Part shown: piece by piece, positions 55,727 through 63,716 of the stretch
How positions within the stretch are numbered: position 1 is the first letter of the stretch
Layout: each line of letters opens with the position of its first letter
Assembly (NCBI GenBank): GCA_021787615.1
Contig: JAJYLP010000003.1
Location: forward strand, 1 to 64,000
Direction: 5' to 3'
DNA: 64,000 nucleotides
Origin: Pseudomonadota bacterium
GTDB lineage: Bacteria; Pseudomonadota; Gammaproteobacteria; Steroidobacterales; Steroidobacteraceae
Program-made: the position numbers and the translations under genes
Notes under the pieces: model-generated
Database searches by the model: none
What the model was told of the DNA's origin: nothing
What the model saw: the letters and a program-made list of their open reading frames with translations, nothing else

Positions 55727-56863
55727 ATGCGCAAAGACCGCGCGATCCTGCTGCGGGGCATGACCTGGGATCACCCGCGCGGCTACGGGCCGCTCGCGGC
55801 CTGCTCGGCCGCCTGGCTCGGGCGCACCGGGGCGCGGATCGAGTGGGAGCGGCGCTCGCTGCAGGATTTCGAGTCCTTTCCGGTGGCCGAGCTGGCCGCC
55901 CGCTACGACCTGATCGTCATCGACCACCCGCACGTCGGGCAGGTGACGCGCGAGGGCTGCCTGATACCGCTCGATGCGGTCCTCGATGCGGACGATCCGG
56001 CGCCCGCGGCGGTCGGGGCTTCGCTCTCAAGCTACCGCTGGGAGGGTCTGCTCTGGGCGCTGCCCATCGACGCGGCGGCACAGGTTCAGGCGTGGCGGCC
56101 GGACCGTCTGAGCGCCCCGCCCGCCGACTGGCCGGCTGTGCTCGAGCTGGCGGCGGCCGGCGCGGTACAGTGTCCGCTGCGTCCGCCGCACAATCTGATG
56201 GCGCTGTTCACGCTGTGCGGACTGGCCGGACATCCGGCCCGAGCGAGCGGCGGGGAGCTGTTCGAGCCGGCGGCGGGGCGTGAGGCCTATGAACGTCTGC
56301 GGGAGCTCGTCGCGCGAGTCGATCCGTTGTGCGCTGAACAGGACCCGATCGCGGTGCTGGAGGGGATAGCGGCGCCGGACTCGGCCACCGCCTGCGTGCC
56401 CCTCGTTTATGGTTATGTCAGTTATTCCAGGCGCGGCGCCCCAGGGGCGCGCATCGCATTCGCGGATCTCGCGCCGCTCGCGCGCGGCGGCTCGTGCGCC
56501 GGCTCGGCGCTCGGCGGTACCGGCATCGCCGTCTCGGCGCGTTCCGCCGAGCGCACCGCCGCGATCGCCTTCGCCCGCTGGGTCGCAGGCCGCGAGGCGC
56601 AGTGCGGGCCGTATCTGGCCGGCGGCGGCCAGCCGGCGCACCGCGCCGCCTGGGACGATCCGGCCGCCAATGACGAGTCGCTCGGCTTCTACCGCAACAC
56701 GCGCGCGACGCTCGAGGGCGCCTGGGTGCGCCCGCGTCACGTCGGCTACATGAGCTTCCAGGAAACCGCCGCGCGGCGCCTGCAGGCGGCGCTCGGCGCG
56801 CGGGAACCGGCCGCCGCAGTGATCACGGCGCTCAATCGACTGTATCTCGAGGCATCACCATGA
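55727..56863 (+). CDS. Second leaderless solute-binding-protein homologue
   Basis: 378 aa from the ATG at 55727 (GAGGGGG upstream). Binding-protein-like pattern: LRGMTWDHPRGYGPLAACSAAW, YDLIVIDHPHVGQ (near residue 65), LIPLDAVLD, YRWEGLLWALPIDAAAQVQAWRPDRL, and SFQETAARRLQAAL at the end. The N-terminus MRKDRAILLRGMTWD has no signal peptide, so it should be cytoplasmic like the one at 48389-49579, to which it is only distantly similar. It overlaps the GH127 gene by 4 bp (ATGA). Function unknown; no partner permease of this class is present. Confidence 0.72.
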   Translation: MRKDRAILLRGMTWDHPRGYGPLAACSAAWLGRTGARIEWERRSLQDFESFPVAELAARYDLIVIDHPHVGQVTREGCLIPLDAVLDADDPAPAAVGASLSSYRWEGLLWALPIDAAAQVQAWRPDRLSAPPADWPAVLELAAAGAVQCPLRPPHNLMALFTLCGLAGHPARASGGELFEPAAGREAYERLRELVARVDPLCAEQDPIAVLEGIAAPDSATACVPLVYGYVSYSRRGAPGARIAFADLAPLARGGSCAGSALGGTGIAVSARSAERTAAIAFARWVAGREAQCGPYLAGGGQPAHRAAWDDPAANDESLGFYRNTRATLEGAWVRPRHVGYMSFQETAARRLQAALGAREPAAAVITALNRLYLEASP

Positions 56864-58695
56864 ACCGACCCACCTCACGCCGCGCGTTTCTCCAATCGGC
56901 CGCGACGGCCGCCGGACTCGGGGTCATCGGCGGCCGCGCTCGGTGGGCCCGCGCGCGCGCGCTGACGGCGCGCGATGCAGCACAGGGCTCGGCCGTCGAG
57001 CGTCTGCGTGAGTTCGACTACGGCGATGTCGCCCTCACCGGCGGACCGCTGAGAGCGCAGTACGACTTCATTCACGCGCATTACCTCGCGCTCGACAACG
57101 AGCGGCTGCTGCAGGTGTACCGCGAGCACGCCGGCCTGCCCGCGCCCGGCATCGACATGGGCGGATGGTACGGCGCCGGGGGCTTCATTCCGGGCCACTC
57201 TTTCGGTCAGTACGTCTCGGGCATTGCGCGCATCGGGCGCTGCACCGGCGACGAGGCGTGCCGCACGAAAGTGCACGAGCTGATACGCGGCTTCGGCAAG
57301 GCGCTCGATGCCAACCCGGTTCCCTACGCCGGCGAGGGCGCCTGGAAGATGTGGCCGGCCTACGTGCTCGACAAGCACATGATCGGGCTGATCGATGCCT
57401 ACCGGCTGAGCGGCATGCAGCCGGCGCGCGGGCTGATCCCGCGGGTAATCCGCGGCGCGCTGCCGTTCATCTCGCCGGTCAGCCGCGATCGGATCGGCGT
57501 GAAGACCCCTCCCTACGACGAAACCTACATCGTCTCGGAGAACCTGTTCACCGCGGCGCACCTGACCGGGGAGCGCAGCGTGCGCGATCTGGCGGTGAAA
57601 TACCTGCTCGACAAACCGTATTTCGACCCGCTGGCACGCGGCGAGAACGTGCTCGCCGGCCGCCAGGCCTACAGTCATGTGATGGCGCTGAGTTCGGCGG
57701 CCAAAGCCTATATCGAGCTCGGCGAACCGCGCTACCGCGAGGCGATCGTCAACGGCTGGAGGTTCCTCGACGAACAGAGCTACGCCACCGGCGGCTGGGG
57801 GCCGAACGAGCTGCTGATCGCGCCCGGGACCGGCGCGCTCTACTCGAGCCTGACCCACAGCGCAGATCACTTCGAGACGCCGTGCGGGACGTATGCGACC
57901 ATGAAGCTTGCCCGCTATCTGCTGCGCTTCACGGGCGATGCGCGCTACGGCGACGGGCTCGAGCGCATCATGTGGAACGGGCTGCTCGCGGTCCGCCCGC
58001 CGGACTCCAACGGCAACTCGCCGTATTATTCGAGCTACAACCCGGACGCGCAGAAAGTCTTTTATCCGCAGAAGTGGCCATGCTGCTCCGGCACGCTGGT
58101 CCAGGGCGTAGCCGACTACGTGCGCAACGTCTATTTTCATGCGCCCGGCTCGCTCTACGTGAATCTGTTTACGCCCTCGCGGGTCCGCTGGCGCAGCGGC
58201 GGACGGGCGGTGACCCTCACACAACACACCGATTACCCGGCTGGCGAATCGGTAACACTGCAGGTCGCGACCGCCGCGCCGGCGGCGTTCGCACTCATGA
58301 TCCGCGTTCCCGGCTGGCTCGCCGCCGAGCCCGAGATCCGCGTCAACGGCCGGCGCGTGTCCGGGGCAGCCGCGCCGGGCACGTTCGCCGCGCTCAGGCG
58401 CACCTGGCGCGACGGTGACCGGGTGGAGCTGCGCCTGCCGCAGGCGCTGCGCACGCAGCCCGTTGACCGCTCCCATCCCGACACCGTCGCCCTGCTGCGC
58501 GGGCCGCTCGTCTACAGCGCACTCAACTTCACCGGCCCCGGCACACCCGTGCCGCGGCTCGATGTGGCCGGGATCACGCCGGTGGCAGGCTTGGCCGAGA
58601 CCTACCGGCAGATGGACCGCGGACAGCAGATCCTCTTCGTGCCGTTCTACAAGGTTCTCAACGAGTCCTACAATGTCTACTTCCAGAGGGCCTGA
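56860..58695 (+). CDS. GH127-family glycosidase (beta-L-arabinofuranosidase-like), Tat-exported
   Basis: 611 aa. Twin-arginine signal SRRAFLQSAATAAG at the N-terminus implies folded export to the periplasm. (alpha/alpha)6-barrel of the former DUF1680 group. Zinc/nucleophile residues fit FETPCGTYATMKLAR near residue 340 and the paired cysteines of WPCCSGTL near residue 409, where GH127 uses a zinc-bound Cys nucleophile. Characterised members release beta-L-arabinofuranose; some relatives act on other pectin sugars. It sits between a leaderless binding-protein gene and the RuBisCO-like gene, so its product sugar is presumably the one degraded. Confidence 0.88.
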   Translation: MNRPTSRRAFLQSAATAAGLGVIGGRARWARARALTARDAAQGSAVERLREFDYGDVALTGGPLRAQYDFIHAHYLALDNERLLQVYREHAGLPAPGIDMGGWYGAGGFIPGHSFGQYVSGIARIGRCTGDEACRTKVHELIRGFGKALDANPVPYAGEGAWKMWPAYVLDKHMIGLIDAYRLSGMQPARGLIPRVIRGALPFISPVSRDRIGVKTPPYDETYIVSENLFTAAHLTGERSVRDLAVKYLLDKPYFDPLARGENVLAGRQAYSHVMALSSAAKAYIELGEPRYREAIVNGWRFLDEQSYATGGWGPNELLIAPGTGALYSSLTHSADHFETPCGTYATMKLARYLLRFTGDARYGDGLERIMWNGLLAVRPPDSNGNSPYYSSYNPDAQKVFYPQKWPCCSGTLVQGVADYVRNVYFHAPGSLYVNLFTPSRVRWRSGGRAVTLTQHTDYPAGESVTLQVATAAPAAFALMIRVPGWLAAEPEIRVNGRRVSGAAAPGTFAALRRTWRDGDRVELRLPQALRTQPVDRSHPDTVALLRGPLVYSALNFTGPGTPVPRLDVAGITPVAGLAETYRQMDRGQQILFVPFYKVLNESYNVYFQRA

Positions 58696-59959
58696 GGGCG
58701 CGCGCGTCACCGCGCGCTACTGGATCGAGACCGCCCGCCCGCTGGAGGAGGCCGCCGCCACGATGGCCGGTGAGCAGTCGACCGGCACGTTCGTGCGGGT
58801 CGCGGGAGAGACCGATGCGCTGCGCGAGCGCTTCGCCGCCCGCATCGAGGCGCTGACGCCCATTGGCGAGACCAACGCGCCGTCGCTTCCCGGGGCCTGG
58901 CGGCCGAGCGGCGGGTCGGCCGTGTGGCACACCGCGCAGGTCACGCTGTCCTGGCCGCTGCACAACTTCGGACCGTCGCTGCCGAACCTGCTCGCCACCG
59001 TCGCGGGGAATCTGTGGGAGCTGAAGGCGTTCTCGGGAATGCGGCTGCTCGATCTTACGCTGCCGGCTGAGTTTCTCTCGGTGTACCCGGGTCCGCAGTT
59101 CGGCGTAGCCGGCACACGCGCCGTGAGCGGCGTGCGCGGCCGGCCGCTCATCGGCACGATCATCAAGCCGAGCGTCGGTCTCTCGCCGGATGCCACTGCC
59201 GCGCGGGTCGCCGAGCTCGCCGCCGCCGGCGTGGACTTCATCAAGGACGACGAGCTGCAAGCGGACGGCCCTCACTGCCCGTTCGAGGCGCGCTTCAGCG
59301 CAGTGATGCGCGTGCTGCGCGAGCACGCAGAGCGCACCGGGCAGCGGGTCCTCTATGCGGTCAACATCACCGGCGAGATCGATCAGATGCTGCGCCGCCA
59401 CGAGCGTGTCGTGTCCGAGGGCGGCAACTGCGTCATGGTGAGCCTCAACAGCATCGGCCTGCCGGCGCTCACGGCGCTGCGCGCGCACTGTCAGGTGCCG
59501 ATCCACGGGCACCGCAACGGCTGGGGCCTGCTCGGGCGCTCGCCGGCAATCGGCGTGAGCTTCCCGGCCTGGCAGAAGCTGTGGCGGCTCGCAGGCATCG
59601 ACCACGTGCACGTCAACGGGCTCGACAACAAATTCTGCGAGAGCAACGAGTCGGTCATCGCCTCCGCGCGCGAGTGTCGCACGCCGATGTTTCCGCCGCC
59701 GGCGCGCGGTTGCGAAATCATGCCGGTGTTCTCCTCCGGTCAGACGGCGCTGCAGGTGCCGGGCACGTGGCAGGCGCTCGGCACGGTGGATCTCATTCAC
59801 GCCTGCGGCGGCGGGATCATCGGCCATCCCGGCGGCGCGGTCGCCGGCGTGCGCAGCCTGCGTCAGGCGTGGGAAGCGGCCGTCGCGGACATCCCGCTCG
59901 GCGAATATGCGCGCGAGCACCGGGAGCTCGCCGAGGCGATCGCGACCTTCGCCCGCTGA
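58673..59959 (+). CDS. RuBisCO-like protein (form IV), sugar-acid type
   Basis: 428 aa from the ATG at 58673, overlapping the GH127 end by 23 bp. RuBisCO large-subunit fold with nearly all catalytic positions kept: Lys of GTIIKPSVGL (K175 equivalent), FIKDDE with the carbamylated Lys and metal-binding Asp/Glu, GHR (H294/R295), HVNGLDNK giving the His and the loop-6 Lys seven residues apart, FSSGQT, and ACGGGIIGHPGG for phosphate. A kinase gene follows 10 bp later, so the substrate is probably a phosphorylated sugar acid. The closest known role is OiaX, acting on 3-oxo-isoapionate 4-phosphate. True CO2 fixation is unlikely without form I-III sequence features and phosphoribulokinase. Confidence 0.88.
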   Translation: MSTSRGPEGARVTARYWIETARPLEEAAATMAGEQSTGTFVRVAGETDALRERFAARIEALTPIGETNAPSLPGAWRPSGGSAVWHTAQVTLSWPLHNFGPSLPNLLATVAGNLWELKAFSGMRLLDLTLPAEFLSVYPGPQFGVAGTRAVSGVRGRPLIGTIIKPSVGLSPDATAARVAELAAAGVDFIKDDELQADGPHCPFEARFSAVMRVLREHAERTGQRVLYAVNITGEIDQMLRRHERVVSEGGNCVMVSLNSIGLPALTALRAHCQVPIHGHRNGWGLLGRSPAIGVSFPAWQKLWRLAGIDHVHVNGLDNKFCESNESVIASARECRTPMFPPPARGCEIMPVFSSGQTALQVPGTWQALGTVDLIHACGGGIIGHPGGAVAGVRSLRQAWEAAVADIPLGEYAREHRELAEAIATFAR

Positions 59960-59969
59960 GGGAGGCATC

Positions 59970-61283
59970 ATGTCCGGTCGTCTGTATGCGTATTACGGCG
60001 ACGACTTCACCGGCTCGACCGACGTGCTCGAGGTGTTGGCGTCGGCCGGCGTGCGCAGCGTGCTGTTCATCGGGCCGCCGAGCGGGACACGCGAGCGGGG
60101 TTTTTCGGATTGTCAGGCCTTCGGTATCGCGGGCGACAGCCGCAGCCGCACCCCGCAGTGGATGAGCGAGCATCTGCCGGCGCTGTTTGCGCGGCTGGGC
60201 GAATTCGGCGCGCCGATCACACACTACAAGACCTGCTCCACTTTCGACAGTTCGCCCTGGATCGGCTCGATCGGTCGCGCGCTCGAAATCGGCCGCGACA
60301 CGCTGGCCGGGCCTGTCATTCCGATCGTGGTCGCCGCGCCGCACCTCGGGCGCTACGTGGCCTTCGGCAACCTGTTCGCGGCCGCCGCCGGCGTCGTGTA
60401 CCGCATCGACCGCCATCCGAGCATGCGCGCCCACCCGGTAACGCCCATGCACGAGGCGGATCTGCGCCGCCACCTGGCCGCGCAGACCTCCATGCGCATC
60501 GGATTGATCGAGCTACCGTCGCTGGCGCGGAACACGGCCGCCGAGGCGCTGGCCGGCGGCATGGCCGCGGGCGAGGCGGCCGTGCTGTTCGATGGGGTCA
60601 GCGAGGCGGACCTGGCGCAGACCGGGCGGGTGCTGTGGCGCGCCGCCGAGCGCCACGCGCTGTTTTGTGCCGGCAGCTCCGGTCTGCCGTACGCTCTGCT
60701 CACGCCGTGGCGTGAAGCCGGGCTGATACCAGCGCGCCTCGATCCGCCGCCGCGCGCCCGGCCCGTGGACACGCTGCTGGTCATGAGCGGCAGCTGCTCC
60801 CCGGTGACCGAGCGGCAGATTCAAGCGGCGCTGCGCGCCGGCTATCATGGCATGACGCTCGATCCCAAAGTGCTTCTCAGCGAAGCGCGCGGTCCCGAAG
60901 CAGCCGGACAATTGGTGCGGCAGACGGTCTCCAATCTGCGCGAGGGCCGCAGCACCGTCGTCTACAGCACTCTCGGACCTCTGGGCGCGGGCGCGGGCGC
61001 CGCAGGCGAGGCGCTCGGAAAGTGTATGGGCGATGTGCTCTTGCGCATCCTCGCCGAAGCGCCCGTGCCGCGCGTGCTGCTCGCCGGCGGCGACACCTCG
61101 AGCCACGCCGTGTCCCGGCTGGGTCTATACGCCCTCACTTGGCTGGCGAGCCTCGAGCCGGGCGCGCCGCTGTGCCGTGCTCACGCCGACACGCGGACCG
61201 GCCTAGATGGCTTGGAGCTGGTGCTCAAGGGCGGTCAAGTGGGGAGCGAGGCGTTCATCGAACGTGCACGGGTCGGGCGCTAG
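59970..61283 (+). CDS. DUF1537 (OtnK/OiaK-like) four-carbon/branched sugar-acid kinase
   Basis: 437 aa from the ATG at 59970 with GGGAGG upstream. N-terminal sugar-binding domain with YYGDDFTGSTDVLE, the family hallmark, and HYKTCSTFDSSP. C-terminal nucleotide-binding domain with VMSGSCSPVTERQI, LAGGDTSSHAV and LKGGQVGSEAF. DUF1537 kinases phosphorylate threonate, erythronate, oxo-tetronates or 3-oxo-isoapionate. Pairing with a RuBisCO-like protein points to the last. Final gene of the plus arm. Confidence 0.9.
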   Translation: MSGRLYAYYGDDFTGSTDVLEVLASAGVRSVLFIGPPSGTRERGFSDCQAFGIAGDSRSRTPQWMSEHLPALFARLGEFGAPITHYKTCSTFDSSPWIGSIGRALEIGRDTLAGPVIPIVVAAPHLGRYVAFGNLFAAAAGVVYRIDRHPSMRAHPVTPMHEADLRRHLAAQTSMRIGLIELPSLARNTAAEALAGGMAAGEAAVLFDGVSEADLAQTGRVLWRAAERHALFCAGSSGLPYALLTPWREAGLIPARLDPPPRARPVDTLLVMSGSCSPVTERQIQAALRAGYHGMTLDPKVLLSEARGPEAAGQLVRQTVSNLREGRSTVVYSTLGPLGAGAGAAGEALGKCMGDVLLRILAEAPVPRVLLAGGDTSSHAVSRLGLYALTWLASLEPGAPLCRAHADTRTGLDGLELVLKGGQVGSEAFIERARVGR

Positions 61284-61619
61284 CCAGGCAGCGTGGAGCC
61301 GCTCGAGGCTCGCCTGACTCCCCCGTCGCCGACCTGACGCCAATGCCGGCGGCCCTCGAGGTGTGCCCGCCGACCCGCAACACCTGGTGCTGCCGCCAGG
61401 GCGGGTGACAGAGGTCCCACCGCTCGACCAAGCAGAGACCCCCTGGGCAATTCAAGGCGGTGCCGCCGGGTCACAGCGCCATTTCTGGCGCAAGAGGGAA
61501 CACAGCACGCGTTCTCGGACCCGCCGGCTGGGCGACAGTGTCCGCGCCCCGGCTTCGCCCGCGGCGCCTTCCGACTCATGCGCCGCAATTTCCCGAGCGC
61601 TCGGGTTTTTGCTGTGATC
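61284..61619. other. Gene-free stretch after the DUF1537 kinase gene
   Basis: No coding sequence, RNA or clear terminator recognised. The segment has several short antisense frames without family resemblance. Confidence 0.5.
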
Positions 61620-61946
61620 ATGCCGACCGTGCTGAGACTCGACGTCCTGCGGCTCGTCATCTACCCAAACGATCACCGGCCCGAGCACCTTCACGTGATC
61701 GGGCCCGACTGCGAGGCGGTGATCGAGCTGCATTGTCCCGATGGCCCGCCGGCTCCGCGGGAATCGACCGGGTTCACGGCACACCAACTTCCCCGTCTGA
61801 CCGGTGACCTCGGCCCGGCGCTGAGGGCCCTTTGCACGGCCTGGAGGACGATTCATGACACTGAGCGATGCCGACATTCTCGGGGCCGGGAAGCGCCTGC
61901 GTGGGCGCCTGCGGACAGAGCTCCACGCCACCGGTGCCCGCTATAA
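61620..61946 (+). CDS. DUF4160 family protein
   Basis: 108 codons from the ATG at 61620. MPTVLRLDVLRLVIYPNDH followed by RPEHLHVIGPDCEAVIEL is the DUF4160 core (here with PEHLHV); CTAWRTIH corresponds to the usual C-terminal end. The frame then runs ~30 codons further without family similarity because the expected stop is absent, overlapping the start of the DUF2442 remnant. DUF4160-DUF2442 pairs occur as toxin-antitoxin-like two-gene units. Since the partner is broken, this gene may be decaying too. Confidence 0.65.
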   Translation: MPTVLRLDVLRLVIYPNDHRPEHLHVIGPDCEAVIELHCPDGPPAPRESTGFTAHQLPRLTGDLGPALRALCTAWRTIHDTERCRHSRGREAPAWAPADRAPRHRCPL

Positions 61947-61983
61947 TCGGCGCGCCGGGAAAGTCATCGCGAGCCGAAGGTGA
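61855..61983 (+). pseudogene. 5' fragment of a split DUF2442 gene
   Basis: ATG at 61855, then MTLSDADILGAGKRLRG and GARYNRRAGKVIAS, the N-terminal part of DUF2442 proteins (typically ARYDRRxGRVVV). It ends at a TGA (61981) where a foreign segment begins. The matching remainder is at 63341-63637 in the same orientation. Confidence 0.75.
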
Positions 61984-62181
61984 CAGCGCGGATGAGACGG
62001 CCCAATACGCTCGTCAACACGGCGAGCGCCGCGGGCATGCGCAGTCGAGATGCGACTGCACAAGGCGGCGTGATCCACAGGGATCCTGGCAACAGCTGAG
62101 CGTCAGGCCGCCGAATCCGTAGGGGTGCATGGAATCTCTCGGAATCCAATGAATATGAGGGATTCGCCTTCGGGCTCCATC

Positions 62182-62199
62182 GTCTCAAAACTTTGAGAC
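62182..62199 (-). terminator. Hairpin downstream of the small lipoprotein gene
   Basis: GTCTCAAA and TTTGAGAC are 8-bp perfect inverted arms with a 2-bp centre, 52 bp past the lipoprotein stop on the minus strand. There is no T run, so it may be a binding site or transcript-end structure rather than a classical terminator. Confidence 0.3.
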
Positions 62200-62250
62200 T
62201 CCGGGAAACCTGGGGGGAGTTCAATGCACCGACACGCCTTCGCGTAGAGA

Positions 62251-62568
62251 CTATTTTGTTCCAAGGCTCCTCGCGGGTGGGCACCGGTAGGCGATCCCAT
62301 CAATTGGTTCGCTCGCGAGAACACTGACAGTGATCAAACCGGCGTTCCCGTCGTACCCCACGACGCGATTGCGGAAATTAAATGCCGCATAAGTGCCCTG
62401 CTGGCTTGGCGGCAAGTTGATATTACCCACTGGAGTACAGCCAGCCACTTCCGCCGGATTGCGGGTCAGTCGGACATTATTGGCCCCAGGGGCGGGAACC
62501 ATTGTTGCGCAGCTTGCCATCGCAATACAGCAACAAATTGTGATGACCCCACCAAGAAGACGCTGCAT
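62251..62568 (-). CDS. Small lipoprotein (DUF4156-like)
   Basis: 105 aa, ATG at 62568 with GGAGG five bases upstream. Lipoprotein leader with GVITICCCIAMASCATM (lipobox MASC). The mature part, NNVRLTRNPAEVAGCTPVGN and later IDGIAYRCP, has the two spaced cysteines and layout of DUF4156 outer-membrane-type lipoproteins. The function of the family is unknown. It lies inside the segment that splits the DUF2442 gene and has lower GC than most of the window, so it was probably brought in with that segment. Confidence 0.7.
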   Translation of the reverse strand: MQRLLGGVITICCCIAMASCATMVPAPGANNVRLTRNPAEVAGCTPVGNINLPPSQQGTYAAFNFRNRVVGYDGNAGLITVSVLASEPIDGIAYRCPPARSLGTK

Positions 62569-62737
62569 ACGGCCTCCATAAGTTCCTTGCCATGATCGGG
62601 AGCGTTCCGCTTGGAAGAATATGACGCGAGGAAGTTCGTGTCGAGCAGTCTATTCGGCAGCGTAGAGGTCGGAACGATCGCGGTGCGGACGCTCAATGCT
62701 GAGCACCCATATCATAAGTGCGTATTCCGGCCCATCG

Positions 62738-62816
62738 TGACCGCTGATTCCGAACCAACCTGACCGGCCGTTCCGGCCGAATGTGACAGCTCATTCCGCT
62801 GGAAGGTGACCGATCT
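62738..62816. repeat. Imperfect 23-bp tandem repeats, IS-end-like
   Basis: TGACCGCTGATTCCG (62738), TGACCGGCCGTTCCG (62761), TGACAGCTCATTCCG (62784) and TGACCGA (62807) start exactly 23 bp apart. Multiple terminal repeats of this kind are a feature of IS21-family ends, where they bind the transposase. No istA/istB gene is present, so at most this is a remnant. Confidence 0.55.
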
Positions 62817-63340
62817 TGGGCTTGTGGCCGGATTCGGGCTTCGTGCGGTGCGTTCTGGTGACGCAAGCCTCATCCCGGGCGCCCCTCGCCCTTCCATGCC
62901 GCCCACACCCATCCGTTACCGTGGGCCGCAGACCCAGTACCGTTCCGCGGTCCCGCTCAACGATCTGTAAGGGTCAGCGGGTGACCGGCGCCGGATTTCC
63001 GATCGCGGCGCCACGCCGGCACCGTCCGGGACTGCCGTCACGCTGATCGTTCGCGCCATCCGCCGCTGCCCGAGAGCTTCAGGAAGGCCCGCTCGGGGTA
63101 GCGGATCACCCGGCGGATGCGCGTGGCAGACAGAGGTTGCACGATGGAGTCCTCGTGCTCGACGTGCGCCCCGGTCGCGCAACCGCGGCTGACCACGGAC
63201 CGTCTCGCGACGGAAGATACCGTCCCCACCGGCGATCCGAGCAGCGCGAGGGGGACGTCCGCCTCGATCAGCGCAGGGGCCCCGATCGCCCGGAGCGCAG
63301 GCGACGCGACCAAGTCGGCCTCGTGGGAGTTGTAGAGCGC

Positions 63341-63637
63341 CCCAGCAGCGGGATCGAGCTCGGCGTGCCCGTGCGTCCGGCACAAGGCCTCTGTGGCGCG
63401 TCGCACTCGGAATTGACCGAAATCCAGATCACTGCAACGGGCTTGGGGCTGCATTGGCCGAAGCTCGATGCGGACCTGTATCTTCCGGCGCTGATCGAGG
63501 GGATTTTCGGCACGCGCCGCTGGATCGCCCGCGTGCTGGGCAAGCGCGGCGGGCAAGCGAGCTCCGCCGCGAGGACGGCCGCCGCCCGCGTGAACGGCAG
63601 ACGAGGGGGCCGGCCTCGCAAAGCGGTGCATGCCTGA
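63341..63637 (+). pseudogene. 3' fragment of the split DUF2442 gene
   Basis: From about 63341 the plus frame resumes the DUF2442 sequence: SSGIELGVPVRPAQGL, then ELTEIQITATGLGLHWPKLD and ADLYLPALIEGIFGTRRW, and a C-terminal NGRRGGRPRKAV tail, stop at 63635-63637. It has no start codon of its own at the junction. Confidence 0.75.
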
Positions 63638-63716
63638 TTCGATGATCCCAGCGACGCCGCCTCGCGCCATGTTCGCGACGTCGGCGGCCGACGAGCCGGG
63701 CGGCCCGGCGAGAGCG

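Larger units (their letters stand above)
61972..63340. other. About 1.4-kb segment interrupting the DUF2442 gene
   Basis: Boundaries are estimated from where DUF2442 similarity stops and resumes. It holds a small lipoprotein gene (62251-62568, minus), a hairpin (62182-62199), 23-bp-period repeats (62738-62816), and about 500 bp to the right in which I recognise no gene. No transposase or clear target duplication is visible, so the insertion mechanism is unknown. Confidence 0.6.

Noticed and set aside
58673..59959. Possible genuine carbon-fixing RuBisCO
   Set aside because: No small subunit or phosphoribulokinase is nearby, the sequence looks form IV-like, and the kinase partner is a sugar-acid kinase.
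63038..63340. Minus-strand open stretch as a toxin or PIN-domain gene
   Set aside because: No catalytic motif or family pattern could be recognised and no start with a ribosome site was evident.
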